Part shown: piece by piece, positions 34,741 to 46,943 of the stretch
Layout: each line of letters starts with the position of its first letter
Numbering within the stretch: the first letter of the stretch is position 1
From: Manihot esculenta
Taxonomy: Eukaryota; Streptophyta; Magnoliopsida; Malpighiales; Euphorbiaceae
Assembly (NCBI RefSeq): GCF_001659605.2
Contig: NC_035165.2
Location: forward strand, 12,272,445 to 12,336,444
Direction of reading: 5' to 3'
DNA length: 64,000 nucleotides
The notes under the pieces: generated by a model
What the model was told of the DNA's origin: nothing
The model's input: only the letters and a program-made list of their open reading frames with translations
Databases searched by the model: none
Translations under genes and position numbers: made by a program

Positions 34741-34960
34741 ACTTTCTTCTCACATCGATATCTTCCTTTATCTGACTTTCATCATGCAGCTTTTAGATGC
34801 GGCTGGTGATTCTCGAGTCTTTCACTATCTCTCTTCCCTTCGGTCTTTCTTGTTGTGTGATTATTAGCTTTTCTTGATTTGCCATGTGGATCTCAATGAG
34901 TTTTGTTTGGAAACTCCGGCAACAGGATAGTCTCCTTCATTTTCCATAGACGGCGCCAAT
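34741..34960 (-). other. E5 leader and primer-binding site
   Basis: Plus cggcgccaa at 34951-34959, one base from the LTR, reads ttggcgccg on the minus strand. With the following gtctatgg it matches the primer-site context of many plant Ty3 elements. The 200 bp beyond it are leader DNA up to the E4 insertion, with no ORF. Confidence 0.7.
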
Positions 34961-36037
34961 TGATGAACTTAGATCCAACGGAGTGTCCAGATGCAGACAC
35001 TTGGATAAAGGCTAGATATGATGGGTTGATCGTTGACCTATGATTGGTTTCATAAAGGTCCCTCCATATTTGATCTTAAAGAAGGGGACCTGTAAAATAT
35101 GAGAAGACGGTCATGAGTCTACCGAGGATGTCCCTGGCAAATACCCTCTGACGCTCAAGTTAGATAAAGAATTATCCTAGCTTCATTAATACAAAGAGAA
35201 AGTAAATAATAAAGCATTCAAAGGAACTTCAAAGGGCATGCATTTTGAGAGTTCTTTCGTGAATGTGTGTGAGAGAGAGATTAACTTTAGAGAGAGAACC
35301 CCCTTTTTAGGCTAAATCAGTAAGATATATATAATGAAGGGTCATTCTGATGGCATTCAGCATCAAGTCCCATCATATCAGGCATGGACAGTGTGTTAGA
35401 CGGCTCATAAATAACTAGCAGGTTCAGCCCATACCCTATCTATCATGTACGTCATGTTAGTCAGTTTCTCTGCATGCGCATTTAATACTTCGGAGGGATA
35501 GAGGGGTCGACCATCGCGTTGGAGATTGGCGCCTTACCCTAGTTTTATCAAGTTGAGCTCGGCTTATCCGACCAGTATAGAGGTGAATTCCTTTCTGTCA
35601 CTAAGATCGATTATGCCCATATTCAATGCCTTCTCTGTATTGCGAGCTTTGAAGAGATTTACTCATCCACTCCGGATTTTAAAGAGGTTGGTCAAGATTT
35701 GTATTTATCCTCAAACTGTATCAGATTTTGCTTGGCATGCTCCTTTGCTGAGGTCAGTAGTCTCCATATTTAATTTCCATTTGTGGTATTGATCTTGAAT
35801 TGATCGGTCTGTCCATTTTGAAAATTGTTGAAGTCAGAAGTATTGGTGGACCAATCTTTGTACTCTATAGATCCAGATTTCTGCTGCCCGATCGAACCGG
35901 ATGAAAAAGTTCACTCGTCCCTTTCAAATCTTGTGTTCACGTGTCACGATTTTAATGGATTTTACTTTTTATGTATTATCACATCGCATTCTCAATGTTT
36001 GCCATATAGGATAATGAACATTCTTGTTGATACCGCA
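34961..36037 (-). repeat. E5 5' LTR, about 1077 bp
   Basis: It begins tgatgaacttagatcc next to the primer site. The outer end is placed at ...gataccgca (36037) because LINE coding sequence resumes exactly there. A TATA box lies on the minus strand near 35326-35334 (plus gatatatataatg). A purine-rich gagagagag block is at 35268-35302. Its partner LTR on the left was not found. Confidence 0.7.
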
Positions 36038-36530
36038 CCCTCATGTATGAACGCCTACGACCTTTAAAGTTATTTGAATCCGCTCCCATAAATTCACCCA
36101 GTTCATTACCCAAACGGATTGCCACTCTTTCTGTCATGAATTCCTCCCGAAGATCTCGAATTTCAACCCGCAATGGAGTTTGAAAAAGGAGCACATCTGA
36201 TGGTCGGACACCACCCATAATTCGGCCAAGAAGTAACAGCTGGTTATCAAAAGTCCAAGGTGCCATTTCAAGGACCCTATCAACATCCACTTCATGGAAA
36301 AATTGAAAGGCATATACACCGGTGGACTCCTCACTCACCGTCATTCCCATAAAAGGTCTCCAAAGGGAGGCCATTGTTTGTTTCATGGCTTGAAAGTTAA
36401 TAACTTTGTCCGTAAGGAATCGGCCAACTAGAGACAGTGATCTGTTAGGTACGTACTGTGGCAATATCTCCCCCATCGCTAAAAACAATCCCATCGTCAT
36501 CACCCTCGACCGATAAGGCTGCCATCTCAA
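36038..36530 (-). pseudogene. LINE ORF1 remnant (DUF4283-like)
   Basis: The minus frame from 36530 reads LSLVGRFLTDKVINFQAMKQ, MASLWRPF, YAFQFFHEVDVDRVLEMAPW, TFDNQLLLLGR and REEFMTERVAIRLGNELGEF, ending SYMRV at the E5 LTR edge. This is the plant DUF4283 domain at the start of L1-type LINE ORF1, an RNA-binding protein. About 160 codons are open without a stop, so it is fairly young. The C-terminal half with the zinc knuckle is missing, cut by E5. Strand and order fit the LINE RT at 440-1470 as the downstream part of the same element, with about 2 kb lost. Confidence 0.85.
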
Positions 36531-36614
36531 TGGAGACCTGATTATTTACAATAAACTACTAAGTACTTGATTTTATCCTTTTGTTGAATTTGTTCAAACT
36601 TGTCTACATTTTGG

Positions 36615-37084
36615 TAGGGTTGAGCATTCGGTCGGTTCGATTCAAAATCGAACCGAATCGAATAAACTGAAAATTGAAATTTTAATATTTATGAAAATTC
36701 AACCGAATCGATTTTAGTCAGAAACCGAATCGAATTAAACCGGTCTAATTCGGTTCGAATCAGTTCGGTTTAATCGATTTTAATTTTTAATAATTTTTTT
36801 TATTTTTTACATTTTATTTTTAATTTTTAAAATTTAATTAAAATATTTTAATTTTAATATAATTTAATTTCTCTATATTATTAAAAATAATATATTATTA
36901 TCACTAATCGGTTCGATTCGATTTTTTGATTTTTTTCTGATCAAAATCGAATCAAATTGAAATAATCGAAATTTCTAAAATTAAAAACCGAATCAAACTG
37001 AATTAAATAAAAAACCGAACTAAATTTTAAAATTATTTCAATTCGATCGATTTTTTCAGTTTGAATCGAATAGTATGCACCCTA
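36615..37084. mobile_element. hAT-like MITE, 470 bp
   Basis: tagggttgagcattcggtcgg on one end and the inverse of tagggtgcatactattcg on the other, flanked by acattttgg at 36606-36614 and 37085-37093. The shared 9-bp duplication may be 8 bp plus a chance match. It has the same terminal motif as the 1179-bp element at 4289, but with an AT-rich core of atattattaaaaat-type DNA. No coding capacity. Confidence 0.88.
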
Positions 37085-37093
37085 ACATTTTGG

Positions 37094-40000
37094 TGTTTAT
37101 GTGCTTATAAAATATTTCATTGTTTTAATTTTTTAAAATAGTAATTCTCGTTTATTTTATAAAAAATATTTTTTATATTTATTTATATTTGTGACACTTA
37201 TCAAAATTGATCAACTAAAAATATGTATACAATAAAACAAATAAGTATAATTTTTACATTTTTAAAATTTTTTTTATTATTACATATAAATTTATTAATA
37301 TTTTTAAATTCAACTATATAATAAAAAATAAATTATTTTATTTAAAAAATATTTTTATATAAAATATTTTTAAATATAAATATCTTCCATAAATTACTTA
37401 CGGCTAAATTAATTTTAAATTTCTCAGCCATAAACTGGGGATTTCATCTTAAAAAAAAAAAAAAAAAGTTTGGGCTTCAAGATAAAGAGGTAGTGAATTG
37501 TAATTGGATCTTGAATTTGGCAGGGTTTTTTATATGAATTTTCCGATTTTATAAAATGATAATTTTTTATATTAAAATAGTAAATTATATTTAATTAATA
37601 AATCATCATACTTCTATTTACAATTAAATTATATAAATTTGAGCCCAAGAATTAGGAAAACTTGTGCCGCACGGTGTCTTCGCATTGCAAAAATTAGTGT
37701 ATTGAAATTCAACGAATTAAACTGAAAATACCTACACGTGTCTATTTTATTGGCAATAATTAAAAGATTTATCGAATAAAAAAATTAAAATGTTGAATGT
37801 TAATTATTTTAAATTTTAAATTTTAAATAATAAAATAAAATAGTTTCAGTTTGCTATGTTTATAAATAAAAGAATTAAATAGAATATAAAAAAATTAACA
37901 GTAAATTATAATATAATTTTTAAAATTTTATATTAATCAAATATACTATTTTTTTAAAAAAATTTTCAAATCATATATAAAATAAAAAGATTAAAATTTA
38001 TATTTATCTCAAAAATATTTTTAAATTCAAAATATTTTAAATTTTTATTAGAACGATATGCTTCAACAATATAATTATTAAAATTGGCATGTTCAAAACT
38101 TTAAATATCCAACATATCAACTTTATAAAAAAAATTAAAAAAAATAAATTGGCATGAATGGAATTCTGTATGGAAGGTGTTACATATAAAAAAAATTAAA
38201 AATATTTTTTTATTAATTAATTTATCAAATTGTAAATTAAAAAAAAAATTAGAATTTCAATGATACCAAAAAAACGTTGAAGATAAATTTTAAAAATAAA
38301 TATGTTGAAGAATATAAAAATAATTATATAAAAATAATATATTTTAGAATCTATTTATTTTATAAAACATATTTTTAATTAAATATTTTTTTTTTAATTT
38401 TCTTTAACATTTGGAGTAGACAGAAAAATTAATCAATGAATATTTTAAAATTTTTCTTTAAAATATATATATTTTTAATACTTATATATATCTAATTTAA
38501 AAAAATTATATAAATTTTTTATAATTAATAATAACTTTAATTATTAATTATTTTTATATTTTTTTAACAAAAATTATTTTTATATTTTTTAGAAAAATTA
38601 TTTTAAATTTTTTATATATAAAACCTTGCAGGTAAGGGATCAAATTTTTCTTATAAGGTTAGCATACTTGGATATTTAAAGTTTCCAACATCCCAACTTC
38701 GACAGCTTTATTATAATAAAATTTTATAATATTTTAAATTTAAAAATATTTTCAGGATAAACATGAATTTTAATTTTTTTTATTTTATGTATGATTTGAA
38801 AAAAAAAATTCAGTTTTTTAATTTAAATAAAATAAATTACACTTTGCTATCCCAGTTAAGATCAAATCTGAATTTTAATAGAATCCACTCTGATGCCTTC
38901 AGCTTTGTTTATTCCCTCTATTCTCTAACTTTTCCTCTCCATTAAAATCAGATTTCAACCTTAGAGTTCTTCATGTAATGGATTTTCTTTAGGCTTCTGC
39001 CATGAAACTTGAATTGTTGTATTTGAAAAGAATCGAAGCTTAGAACATGAAACATTTAAATATATTATAATGAATAAATATTTATTACAGATAAATTTTC
39101 ATTATATAAAATATCACATATAAATAGTATATATTAAAATATTTTATTAATTATTTATATTAATATTATAAATCATGTATATATTTTTCATATATATGAA
39201 AAACTATACTCATATCTATAAGTAATATTAGATAAAAAAAAATTCAAACGAAAATTCATATTTATATTCAATTAGAATAAAATTAAACTTTTTTAATTAG
39301 TTAATTATAACTAAGAGAATTAAATTAAATTTAAAAAAGTTAATAATAAATTATAATATAATTTTTAAAATTTTATATTATTAATAAAATACATAATTTT
39401 TTAATTTAAATTTTATATTGAAATTAAATATATCTTATATTTATTATATATAATATTAAATATATTATAAAAATCACATATAAATAATATATATTAAAAT
39501 ATTTTATTAAATACTTATAATCAATATTATATATTATACGTATATGTTTGATAATTTTTATTTTTTACCCTCTGATAATTTTTTTAATTTAATTCCAAAT
39601 TAGTAAAAAGTCCTTATATTAATACCTAAGGTATGCAAAAGCATTATGTTTTCTATGTCTAACACAAAATATTTTTACCGATTCAAACATTAAAATGGTT
39701 ATTATTAAATACTATGCTCTGACATTCGATAAGAGATAGGTTCACAATGTATTTTGATAAGTTTTGTTTAGTCTGCTTCTATTTTGCTTCTTCTATTCTT
39801 TTTATCCTTTTGTACTACAGTAATGTATAACTCCCGTTTTGTGGTTGTACCTTCCTACAACAGTCACGATAATTATATATACGGATATACTGTATTCTTT
39901 TTTATCGTCAAATGATTATTTAATTCCATCCAATACCGTTTGAACGTAATTTCGGATGTCACAGAATTTATTATTTTATGAAATCAGATGAATAAATGAA

Positions 40001-41355
40001 ATCAGACCTCCTGCACATAGGTTTGAGATCAGTTCGGCTCCTCAACGCGAATTTTAAATTTATACAAGAGGCAGACCTGACTATTAAATTTTAATAGAAT
40101 TGAGACTTGATGTTTACTCTACAAACTAATCTGAGGTGTTCATGGAGTAGATGCCGATCAATTTATTTATTTTTATTTTACAGATTTAATTTTTAATTAA
40201 TAAATAAAAAGAATTAGAGGTGATATTAATATAATATTTAAAAATATTAAAATAATGTAAGCGGCAAGTCCAAATATAATTACTATAAGATGTGTACGAT
40301 TTTATAAAAAAATATTTTATATAAATTTTGTTAATTAATTCTAAGTCGAAATCTTTGTTTCTATGCTCAAGTTTGACCCATATTTTTTTATAGTTGGTTT
40401 TTGTAAAAAGCTTTATTGAAGCTTGAGAGTTAAAAATTGACCTTCTCAGAATTATTATTTTAAACATGGTCTAAAAAGTTGTTTAATCATTATGGAGTTA
40501 TTATGATTAACATATAGATATAATTTTAAATTTAAAAATATATTTTTAATTCTAATTTTGATAATAACATTAAACATGGGTAAATTATACTTAATTTTAA
40601 GAGTTGAAAAGGATAATTAATTGATTTTATTCAAATTATGAAGCTTAACAACTATCAATTCTATAGCATAGATTTTTGTTTATAAATTGACGTATGGATT
40701 ATGTATGAAAGGAAAAAAAATTTTATTTAAACTTTATTTATTTACGAAAAATAATTTTTGTATAAATAATATTTTTATAAAATATTTTTTATTAAATAAT
40801 TGTTTTAATATTTAATAATGTTAAAAATAAATAATATTAATCAATTTATGCATAAAAAGTGTTACGATGATAATAACATTTTTAAATTTTACATTTTTTA
40901 AAAAGAGAATTATTTTTAAAGAATAACTTAATATTTCTTTTAGGTAGAAAAATGTTTTTTATTGACTAATTTTTTTAATATAATTTTAAATATATTAAAT
41001 ATTATAAAATACAGAAAATATTTTTAAAAATATTTTTCACACAAAAACGGAATTTTAGATTCAACATGTAAGAAAACTAAAAAAAAATATTATAAGATTT
41101 ATGTATATACTGAAAACAGAAAAAGAGTGAGATTAATTATTTAATATAATATTACTGATCACCGATGCGATTATATAATTAAAAAAATTATTTTTATTTT
41201 TATCTAGTTGATATGTGTAAATCTTATATAATTTATATAAAAGACGAATATATTTTTAAAAATGAACAGAATTGAGGAAATAATCGCCCTCGTTGCCAAA
41301 ACACTTGCAAGTAGCAATTCTCATTGAGCAACTCACCACAGCCACACCAATATTG
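37094..41355. other. AT-rich intergenic DNA
   Basis: About 4.2 kb of very AT-rich DNA with homopolymer runs. Open frames are short and of low complexity (for example 38763-38945 and 40186-40467), and I see no domain, RNA gene or convincing promoter. Two similar phrases, tttaaatatccaacat (near 38100) and its inverse (near 38675), hint at a decayed inverted-repeat element, but this is not strong enough to call. Confidence 0.6.
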
Positions 41356-41383
41356 AAAAAAAAAAAAAAAAAAAAAAAAAAAA
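41356..41383. repeat. 28-bp poly(A) run next to a gene
   Basis: An uninterrupted A28 tract. In the minus-strand gene at 41404 it becomes a T28 run about 20 nt after the stop codon, within the likely 3' UTR. Confidence 0.95.
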
Positions 41384-41403
41384 CCAGTAAACTGGAGTTT
41401 ATG

Positions 41404-41922
41404 TCAATTTTTGACTAATTTCCCGCGAGTCGAGTATCCAGGCATGGGACTGGCACGTGGTGATCGGAGAGGAATCTCATTAAGTTGCTTCCCACAGCTA
41501 TCATAATAAATCACGCCTGAAAAATCCAACGGTTGGCACTTATCTCCCATCAAGATAGCCTTCTGCCAGACCCCACCGTCCCCGAACTGCTCAGAATCCG
41601 CAACAACATCGTTGTCTTCGTTGGCTCTTTTCTTGTTGTGAATAAACGAGATTGCCTTGTTGCTTATCTGAGTCACCAGCTGCTTCGGTCGGACGACAAT
41701 CGGCGATTTCGGAGACAGTAGTCTTGGAGTTTTATCGCCGTCGTGGTGGTGGCGGTGGTGGAGGGACTTGGTGGCTGTGGTCTTGAGCTTGGTGGAGACT
41801 TTGGTTGCGTGCTTAGCCCAGAGAGCCATGAGAGATGATATGGACATGAGGAGGCCCATAGTTAGCCGCTTGTGTGAGCCTGAGAAGGTGGTGGATGTGT
41901 GCTCGGGTGATGGTGAAACCAT
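41404..41922 (-). CDS. Plant-specific protein of unknown function, 172 aa
   Basis: This is the only convincing host gene. The start is set at 41922 (MVSPSPEHTSTTFSGSHKRL). A longer frame opens at 42087, but its first 55 codons cover the TATA box and probable transcript start, so they cannot be coding in the normal mRNA. Near residues 21-38 is a hydrophobic stretch (MGLLMSISSLMALWAKHA), then a Lys/Thr region with a His run (HHRHHH). The C-terminal third holds the strongest signature, GVWQKAILMGDKCQPLDFS, then GVIYYDS and PLRSPRASPMPGY. I recognise this ending from small, uncharacterised, single-exon plant proteins (UCP031279-like), but the function is unknown. No signal peptide or enzyme motif is clear. 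The frame is intact and lacks introns. Its base composition is richer in G+C than the surrounding DNA. Confidence 0.85.
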   Translation of the reverse strand: MVSPSPEHTSTTFSGSHKRLTMGLLMSISSLMALWAKHATKVSTKLKTTATKSLHHRHHHDGDKTPRLLSPKSPIVVRPKQLVTQISNKAISFIHNKKRANEDNDVVADSEQFGDGGVWQKAILMGDKCQPLDFSGVIYYDSCGKQLNEIPLRSPRASPMPGYSTRGKLVKN

Positions 41923-41993
41923 GTCTGGCGTTTTGTTGATTAATTTGTTTGTGTTGATTTTTGCAGAGAATTGAAGGGGGGTGGTCTCGTGCA

Positions 41994-42003
41994 GTATATA
42001 TAG
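41994..42003 (-). promoter_or_regulatory. TATA box of the 172-aa gene
   Basis: Minus-strand ctatatatac, about 75 bp upstream of the chosen ATG. Transcription would begin near 41965, leaving a 5' UTR of roughly 45 nt with no earlier ATG. Confidence 0.75.
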
Positions 42004-42489
42004 GCGGTTGGGGGAGAGAGGGTGACTGGTAATAGCCGGTGGATATACTTTGGTTTTGGCAGTTGACTTGCCCCTTCGTCTTCTCATTTCTCTCTTTTTT
42101 TTTTTTTCTTTTTTTTAATTGGTTTTTTTGCCTAATTTAAAAAAATGAGAAATTGGACTTTTTTCTTCGTTTTTAGAGAATTCTATGAAAATAAAAAAAA
42201 ATGGGAGTATTTGGTATTAATAAATGATAACAAAAAAATAAAGTAAAAATAACCCAAAGAAGAAAATATCGAAAAGGGTGTGCATTTGGCAAAGTAAAAT
42301 TGGAAGAAAAATTAAGAGAGAAAATTAAATGGTGGTAATGGCCGTGGCCACTAAAAGCAATATACATAGTGGAAGAAGATATTTTTTAAAATTGCGATCT
42401 TCGTCCACCTGCATTTATAGTAACATTGCATTAATTAGCTGGATTAATTTGATGATCCTACACGAGTGAAGCACCACAGGATAGCGGCT

Positions 42490-42536
42490 CTATACGTGTC
42501 AAACAATGGCAATGACGTGAATTTTAGCAACGTGTT
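42490..42536 (-). promoter_or_regulatory. Cluster of three ACGTG cores
   Basis: tacgtgtc (42493), gacgtgaa (42513) and caacgtgttg (42528) lie within 45 bp, about 570-610 bp upstream of the gene start. ACGT cores are bound by plant bZIP factors, and tacgtgtc is ABRE-like. ABA or stress control is a guess from spacing and number. No other gene seems served by them. Confidence 0.4.
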
Positions 42537-42599
42537 GGCCGAGTCAAACTCACCGAGGATTTAGCTTCGCATGGTTTTCAAATGCTAATTGCGTAGGTC

Positions 42600-43840
42600 G
42601 TCTTCTTCTTCTTCCATCTCTCTCCAAATTCAATAATTAGAAAACATGGTCTTTGTTTAAAAATGTTGCAGTCTCTCACCAATAATATTTGTCATTTAAA
42701 ATTTCTATTTTATTTATTTTGTAATTTTTATTTATTTTTAATTATCTTAAAATTATTATATACTTTTCTTATTTATATTATAGTTAATAAATTAATTATT
42801 ATAATTTTATTTAATTTATCTTATTTTTTATATAAATTTTCATTAATTAATATTTTTTCAAATAAATATTTAAAATATATTTTAATATTTAATAAAATTT
42901 AATATTTTTTATATTAATATAATTAAAAAATTAATAAAAAAATAATATTTTTTAATGCATAAAAAAATAAAGTGTATAAAAATTATATAACGAAGGTAAT
43001 ATATTTAAATTAATAAAATTAATTAATTGTATCAATTTTAGAAAAAAATTATAATAAATAGTCTAAAATACAATTATAATAAATAGTCTAAAATACCATT
43101 AAGTTTACCATTATTTTTTACATATTAGTATTAAATAGCTTAAAAATTAGTAAAAATATATATAAAAAAAAATTAGTGTTGCTATAAAAGTTTTAAAATG
43201 ATAGAAAATTTTTAAAAAAAATTATCTAAAATAATAATTTATATTATATAATATCCGCCTAAATTGTAAATTATCACTATAAAATAGGGACAAATTATAA
43301 TGATCACATATATGCACATTTCAAACACCCGAATCACCGTTAAAAACTCGCCCTTCACTCGATAGAATGAATTTCGGTGCAAAATTACTATTAACAAATA
43401 TAGTTTATAATATCTCTATTATGTCTGTAATTATGAAATTACCAACTTGTTAGTTGATGGTATTCTTTACCACATCATCGTCGAATTATCACAAAAATAT
43501 CATATTCAACGCTGTCTCTTACGGTATAAAAAAGAAGAATTACATTATTCTCTAACATTAAAATTTTAAGCAATTATTTGCCTTATTCAACATTGTCTCT
43601 TACGGTATAAACAAAGAAGAATTACATTATTCTCTAACACTAAAATTTTAAGCAATTATTTGCCTTATTTATACTCGTTGATATTGACTTGAGTATTGAA
43701 GTAACTATCATAAACACCCACCATCACTTTACATTTTCTTTATTCTAGTCAATCATACCACAATTCTATTTTAAATATATTATCAATCTAATCTCAGCAA
43801 TATTAATAATTATTATGAGATTGAAGTGTAATTTAATAAA

Positions 43841-43874
<34 letters not shown>

Positions 43875-46800
43875 TTAAAAGTTTTAATTTTATTATGCTT
43901 TAATTTCTATGACTATGTTTTAAATATAATTCAACATGTTTAATCAGTCAAATTTTAAATAAATAAATCATTTGATTTCAGAAATTTTCTATTATTAATA
44001 ATTTATCCATCTTTCTCTCAAAATAATAAAACATGAATTTTTATGAAGTGTTTTGATACTTTCATTAAATATTAACAGTTTAATGATGTTTTTAATATCA
44101 TTAGAGCTTACTAGTATTTTAATAAATTATTAAAAATTTAATCATCAATTTATTTTATTTTTTTAAATTAAAAATTAAAAATTAAAAAAATAAAACTTAA
44201 AATTTTTTAAATTTATTTAAATATACTCATCATCCACTAAACCTGCGAATACTGTCGTCATTTATTCAAAATTACTGTAAGGAATTTTTTTTTTAATTTC
44301 ATTTTTAAAAAAAATTGTGTGCGCTGGTAGTGGCCAGTGGGAAGACTCTGCGTGGCCCTTCCAACCAAGGTGGACTTTCACTTGCAACTTGGAACATTGC
44401 GTGTATCTCGTTTCGTTAGGGCCCACCAACTTGTGTGATTCTGGCTATTGCTAATGCTAGCCATTCAATTATAATCTTTAATTAATTTATTAATTAACTA
44501 TTAAAAAAACTTTATTGCATCTTAAGTTTACACCAGCCTAAAAATATTTATATTAGGGTTAATTTCATAATTTTTTATTTTAAATATTGTAATTTCATTT
44601 TAAAAATAAAAATTTTATTTTATTAAAATAATATTTTAAATATTCTTATGCTATGCTTTGAAATCTTTAGTGATTTATTTATTTGATGGATTTAGTTTGT
44701 TGGTATATAATTTTAAAATTATTTCAATATTTTAGTTAAAGGAAAATATAACCGTATAAAAGATAATTTTTGTTTGAGAAAAGCAGTATAAAAATATTAA
44801 ACAGTTCAACGTTTTTCATGAAATCATCATGTGATATACTCATGTCAAATTAGATAAATTATATTTTAGTATTTAAATTATATTATATTTTTAAAATTAA
44901 ATATTTAAATATTTTTACTTTTATTTTATCTAAATATACAGTTATTTATCAAGTTATTCGTTTAAACAAAGGTAAATGACAAATTAAATATTTTTTCATA
45001 ATACCTTATTGTATTATATAATTTATATTAAAAAAATTTATATATAAAAACACAAAAAATTTTAAATTTTTAATCGTAGAAATTTTTTTTATATTGAGTT
45101 TTAAAAATATAAAAATTAATTCATTAATTATATTATAATTTAAAAATTAAAATATAATTTATATTTTTATTTATTTACTATTAATCTCTTTGACTATTGA
45201 ATAATATATTATTTAGTATTTTAAGCTAATTAAAATATTAGCATTTAGAAATTAAAATAATAAATTATGAAAATTATTTTTTTAAATCTTTTATCTAATC
45301 ATTAATATATATCAGATAACAACTGAGATAAAAAAATATATCAATTACCAACTATTAAATTAAGTTATGTTGGATCATAGTGTTTAATAGTAAAGTTTAA
45401 TATTTAAATTAAGTTAAAATATTATCTTTATTATTTATTATTTAATAATTATTTAAATTATATTCAGAAATATTAATTATTTTAATAGTAAATAATTATT
45501 ATGACAATTATTAATATTTTTTTTTTAAATGGAGATTGAGATCGAGAAAATAAAATTTAAGATCTCTAAAATTTATTCAGATATACTTATTATCAAATTA
45601 GACGTGTGAGTACACTTTGACTATTAATAAATGCCCTACCATTTTAAATGTATCTTATTTTGGGAGAGATTTGCATCATAGTAATTTTTTTACACAAATA
45701 GTATAAATTTCAACATTTCACTTTTTATGAAAATTGCTTTTAATATTTTTTACATAATTTTGATTATTAAAATCTGCAGTATTTAATTCTATTATAGTAC
45801 TCACATTTACTAGTTTGTTTTTATTTTTTTATATATTTGATTTATTATTTCAATACAACTGCATTTTTATCACTTTTATTTGCAATTTATTTTTTGAAAA
45901 TAAAAGTAAAATATCACTCATAGAAATAAGTAAATGAACAGATTAAGAAATTAAATAAATAAATTGTCACTAAGTCTATTTGCTTGATTGATCTGCTAAT
46001 TAGTTAAATCCTTAATTTAATTAATAAAAATGAATATCATTTAAAAAATTAATTAAATAGATTTTGGCCTATAATTAATTTTAATACCAAAAAATGGCCA
46101 TACATACATGGGCTTGTTGGCCATTCTAATTTTACTTTAAATATAATTTTTAAAAAAATTGAAGACATTTTACTTAGAACCTATTTTTAACATGCATGAA
46201 ATAGCTACTCAAGTTAATTTATTTCTTGTGTTAGGTTGCATAATATTTTTTACTCTCTTGATCATCTCCTCTTTGCCCCACCTCCGCTTTCTCTTTCACA
46301 TATTCAATTTTCTCTCTTTGCAATCTCCCACATGCAATGCCTGATGCCTTCTTTATCCCTATTCCTCCTCCTCTTTCTTCTCCGTCTTCTTTTTCATCTT
46401 CTCTCTTTTATCCATCTCTCTCAATTTTCTCAAAAAATAAATAGAAAATCTTAAAAAAAAAGCAAAGTTGAATCAGAAAATCCAATCAAAAGCCATTATT
46501 AGCACTGAGGAGAGATATCATTCTATGTTGGCATTCCCACGTTGAACCAACATTGATTATTTTGGGCAAAATATATTGCTAGAATGAAATTCACTAGCCA
46601 AACTTTAGGGATTCCAACATCGATCTTTATGGTTCTAATTTTTGACATCCTTAAAGTTATTCTAGTGGAGAAATTGAATTGTAATGAAGTAGTCCTCTGA
46701 GTTTATGTTTGTACTTTGTGAAATTTGAATTATACTTATAGGTTTTATGTTGGACAAGAATCATGTTATAGTGTAAGGTTTTATTTGCCTCTACTAGAAT

Positions 46801-46943
46801 TGTGCGTGGAATCATATTTTTCAATGCATATGTCTCTATTTTAATTTTAATCGTTGAAATTTTATTTATTTGGGAAAACTGAGTTTGAATTTGAATTTTT
46901 CTTAAATATAAATTGCTTCTATTTATTGATTCTTTTAATATGT
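42600..46943. other. AT-rich intergenic DNA with small repeats
   Basis: No gene is supported. It holds a tandem duplication (43503-43665), a TAA-type microsatellite (about 43846-43877) and one less AT-rich island at 44316-44460 (gtggccagtgggaagactct, tagggcccacc) with no ORF or known RNA. A pyrimidine-rich stretch (46240-46430) creates spurious Leu/Ser/Phe frames. Confidence 0.6.
43503..43665. repeat. Tandem duplication, about 81 bp x 2
   Basis: attcaac-ctgtctcttacgg...aattatttgccttatt occurs twice in direct succession with a few mismatches. Confidence 0.9.

Larger units (their letters stand above)
1480..36037 (-). mobile_element. E5: decayed Tat-type Ty3 element, host to nested insertions
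   Basis: Read on the minus strand, this element starts with a 5' LTR (34961-36037), a primer-site motif TTGGCGCCG and a short leader. It then has minisatellite-rich DNA and an ORF on the opposite (plus) strand. No gag, protease, RT or integrase of this element is visible, and its left LTR is not found before 1500. Antisense extra ORFs between pol and the 3' LTR, with nearby tandem repeats, are known from Tat-lineage plant Ty3 elements. Assigning E5 to Tat, with gag-pol lost by deletion or in a non-autonomous derivative, is inference. E1, a solo LTR (29277-31090) and E4 are inserted in it. The left boundary is only approximate. Confidence 0.6.

Noticed and set aside
35526..35792. 88-codon open frame on the plus strand
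   Set aside because: It lies wholly inside the E5 LTR and shows no recognisable protein features.
1494..36042. ccctc at 1494-1498 and at 36038-36042 as a target duplication of E5
   Set aside because: The left LTR is missing, so a preserved duplication is not expected; a 5-base match in about 100 bases is likely by chance. ccctc is also the E3 duplication, unrelated.
46159..46454. Overlapping Leu/Phe/Ser-rich frames that look like small membrane proteins
   Set aside because: The DNA is simply pyrimidine-rich; no start context, homologue or conserved motif is visible.
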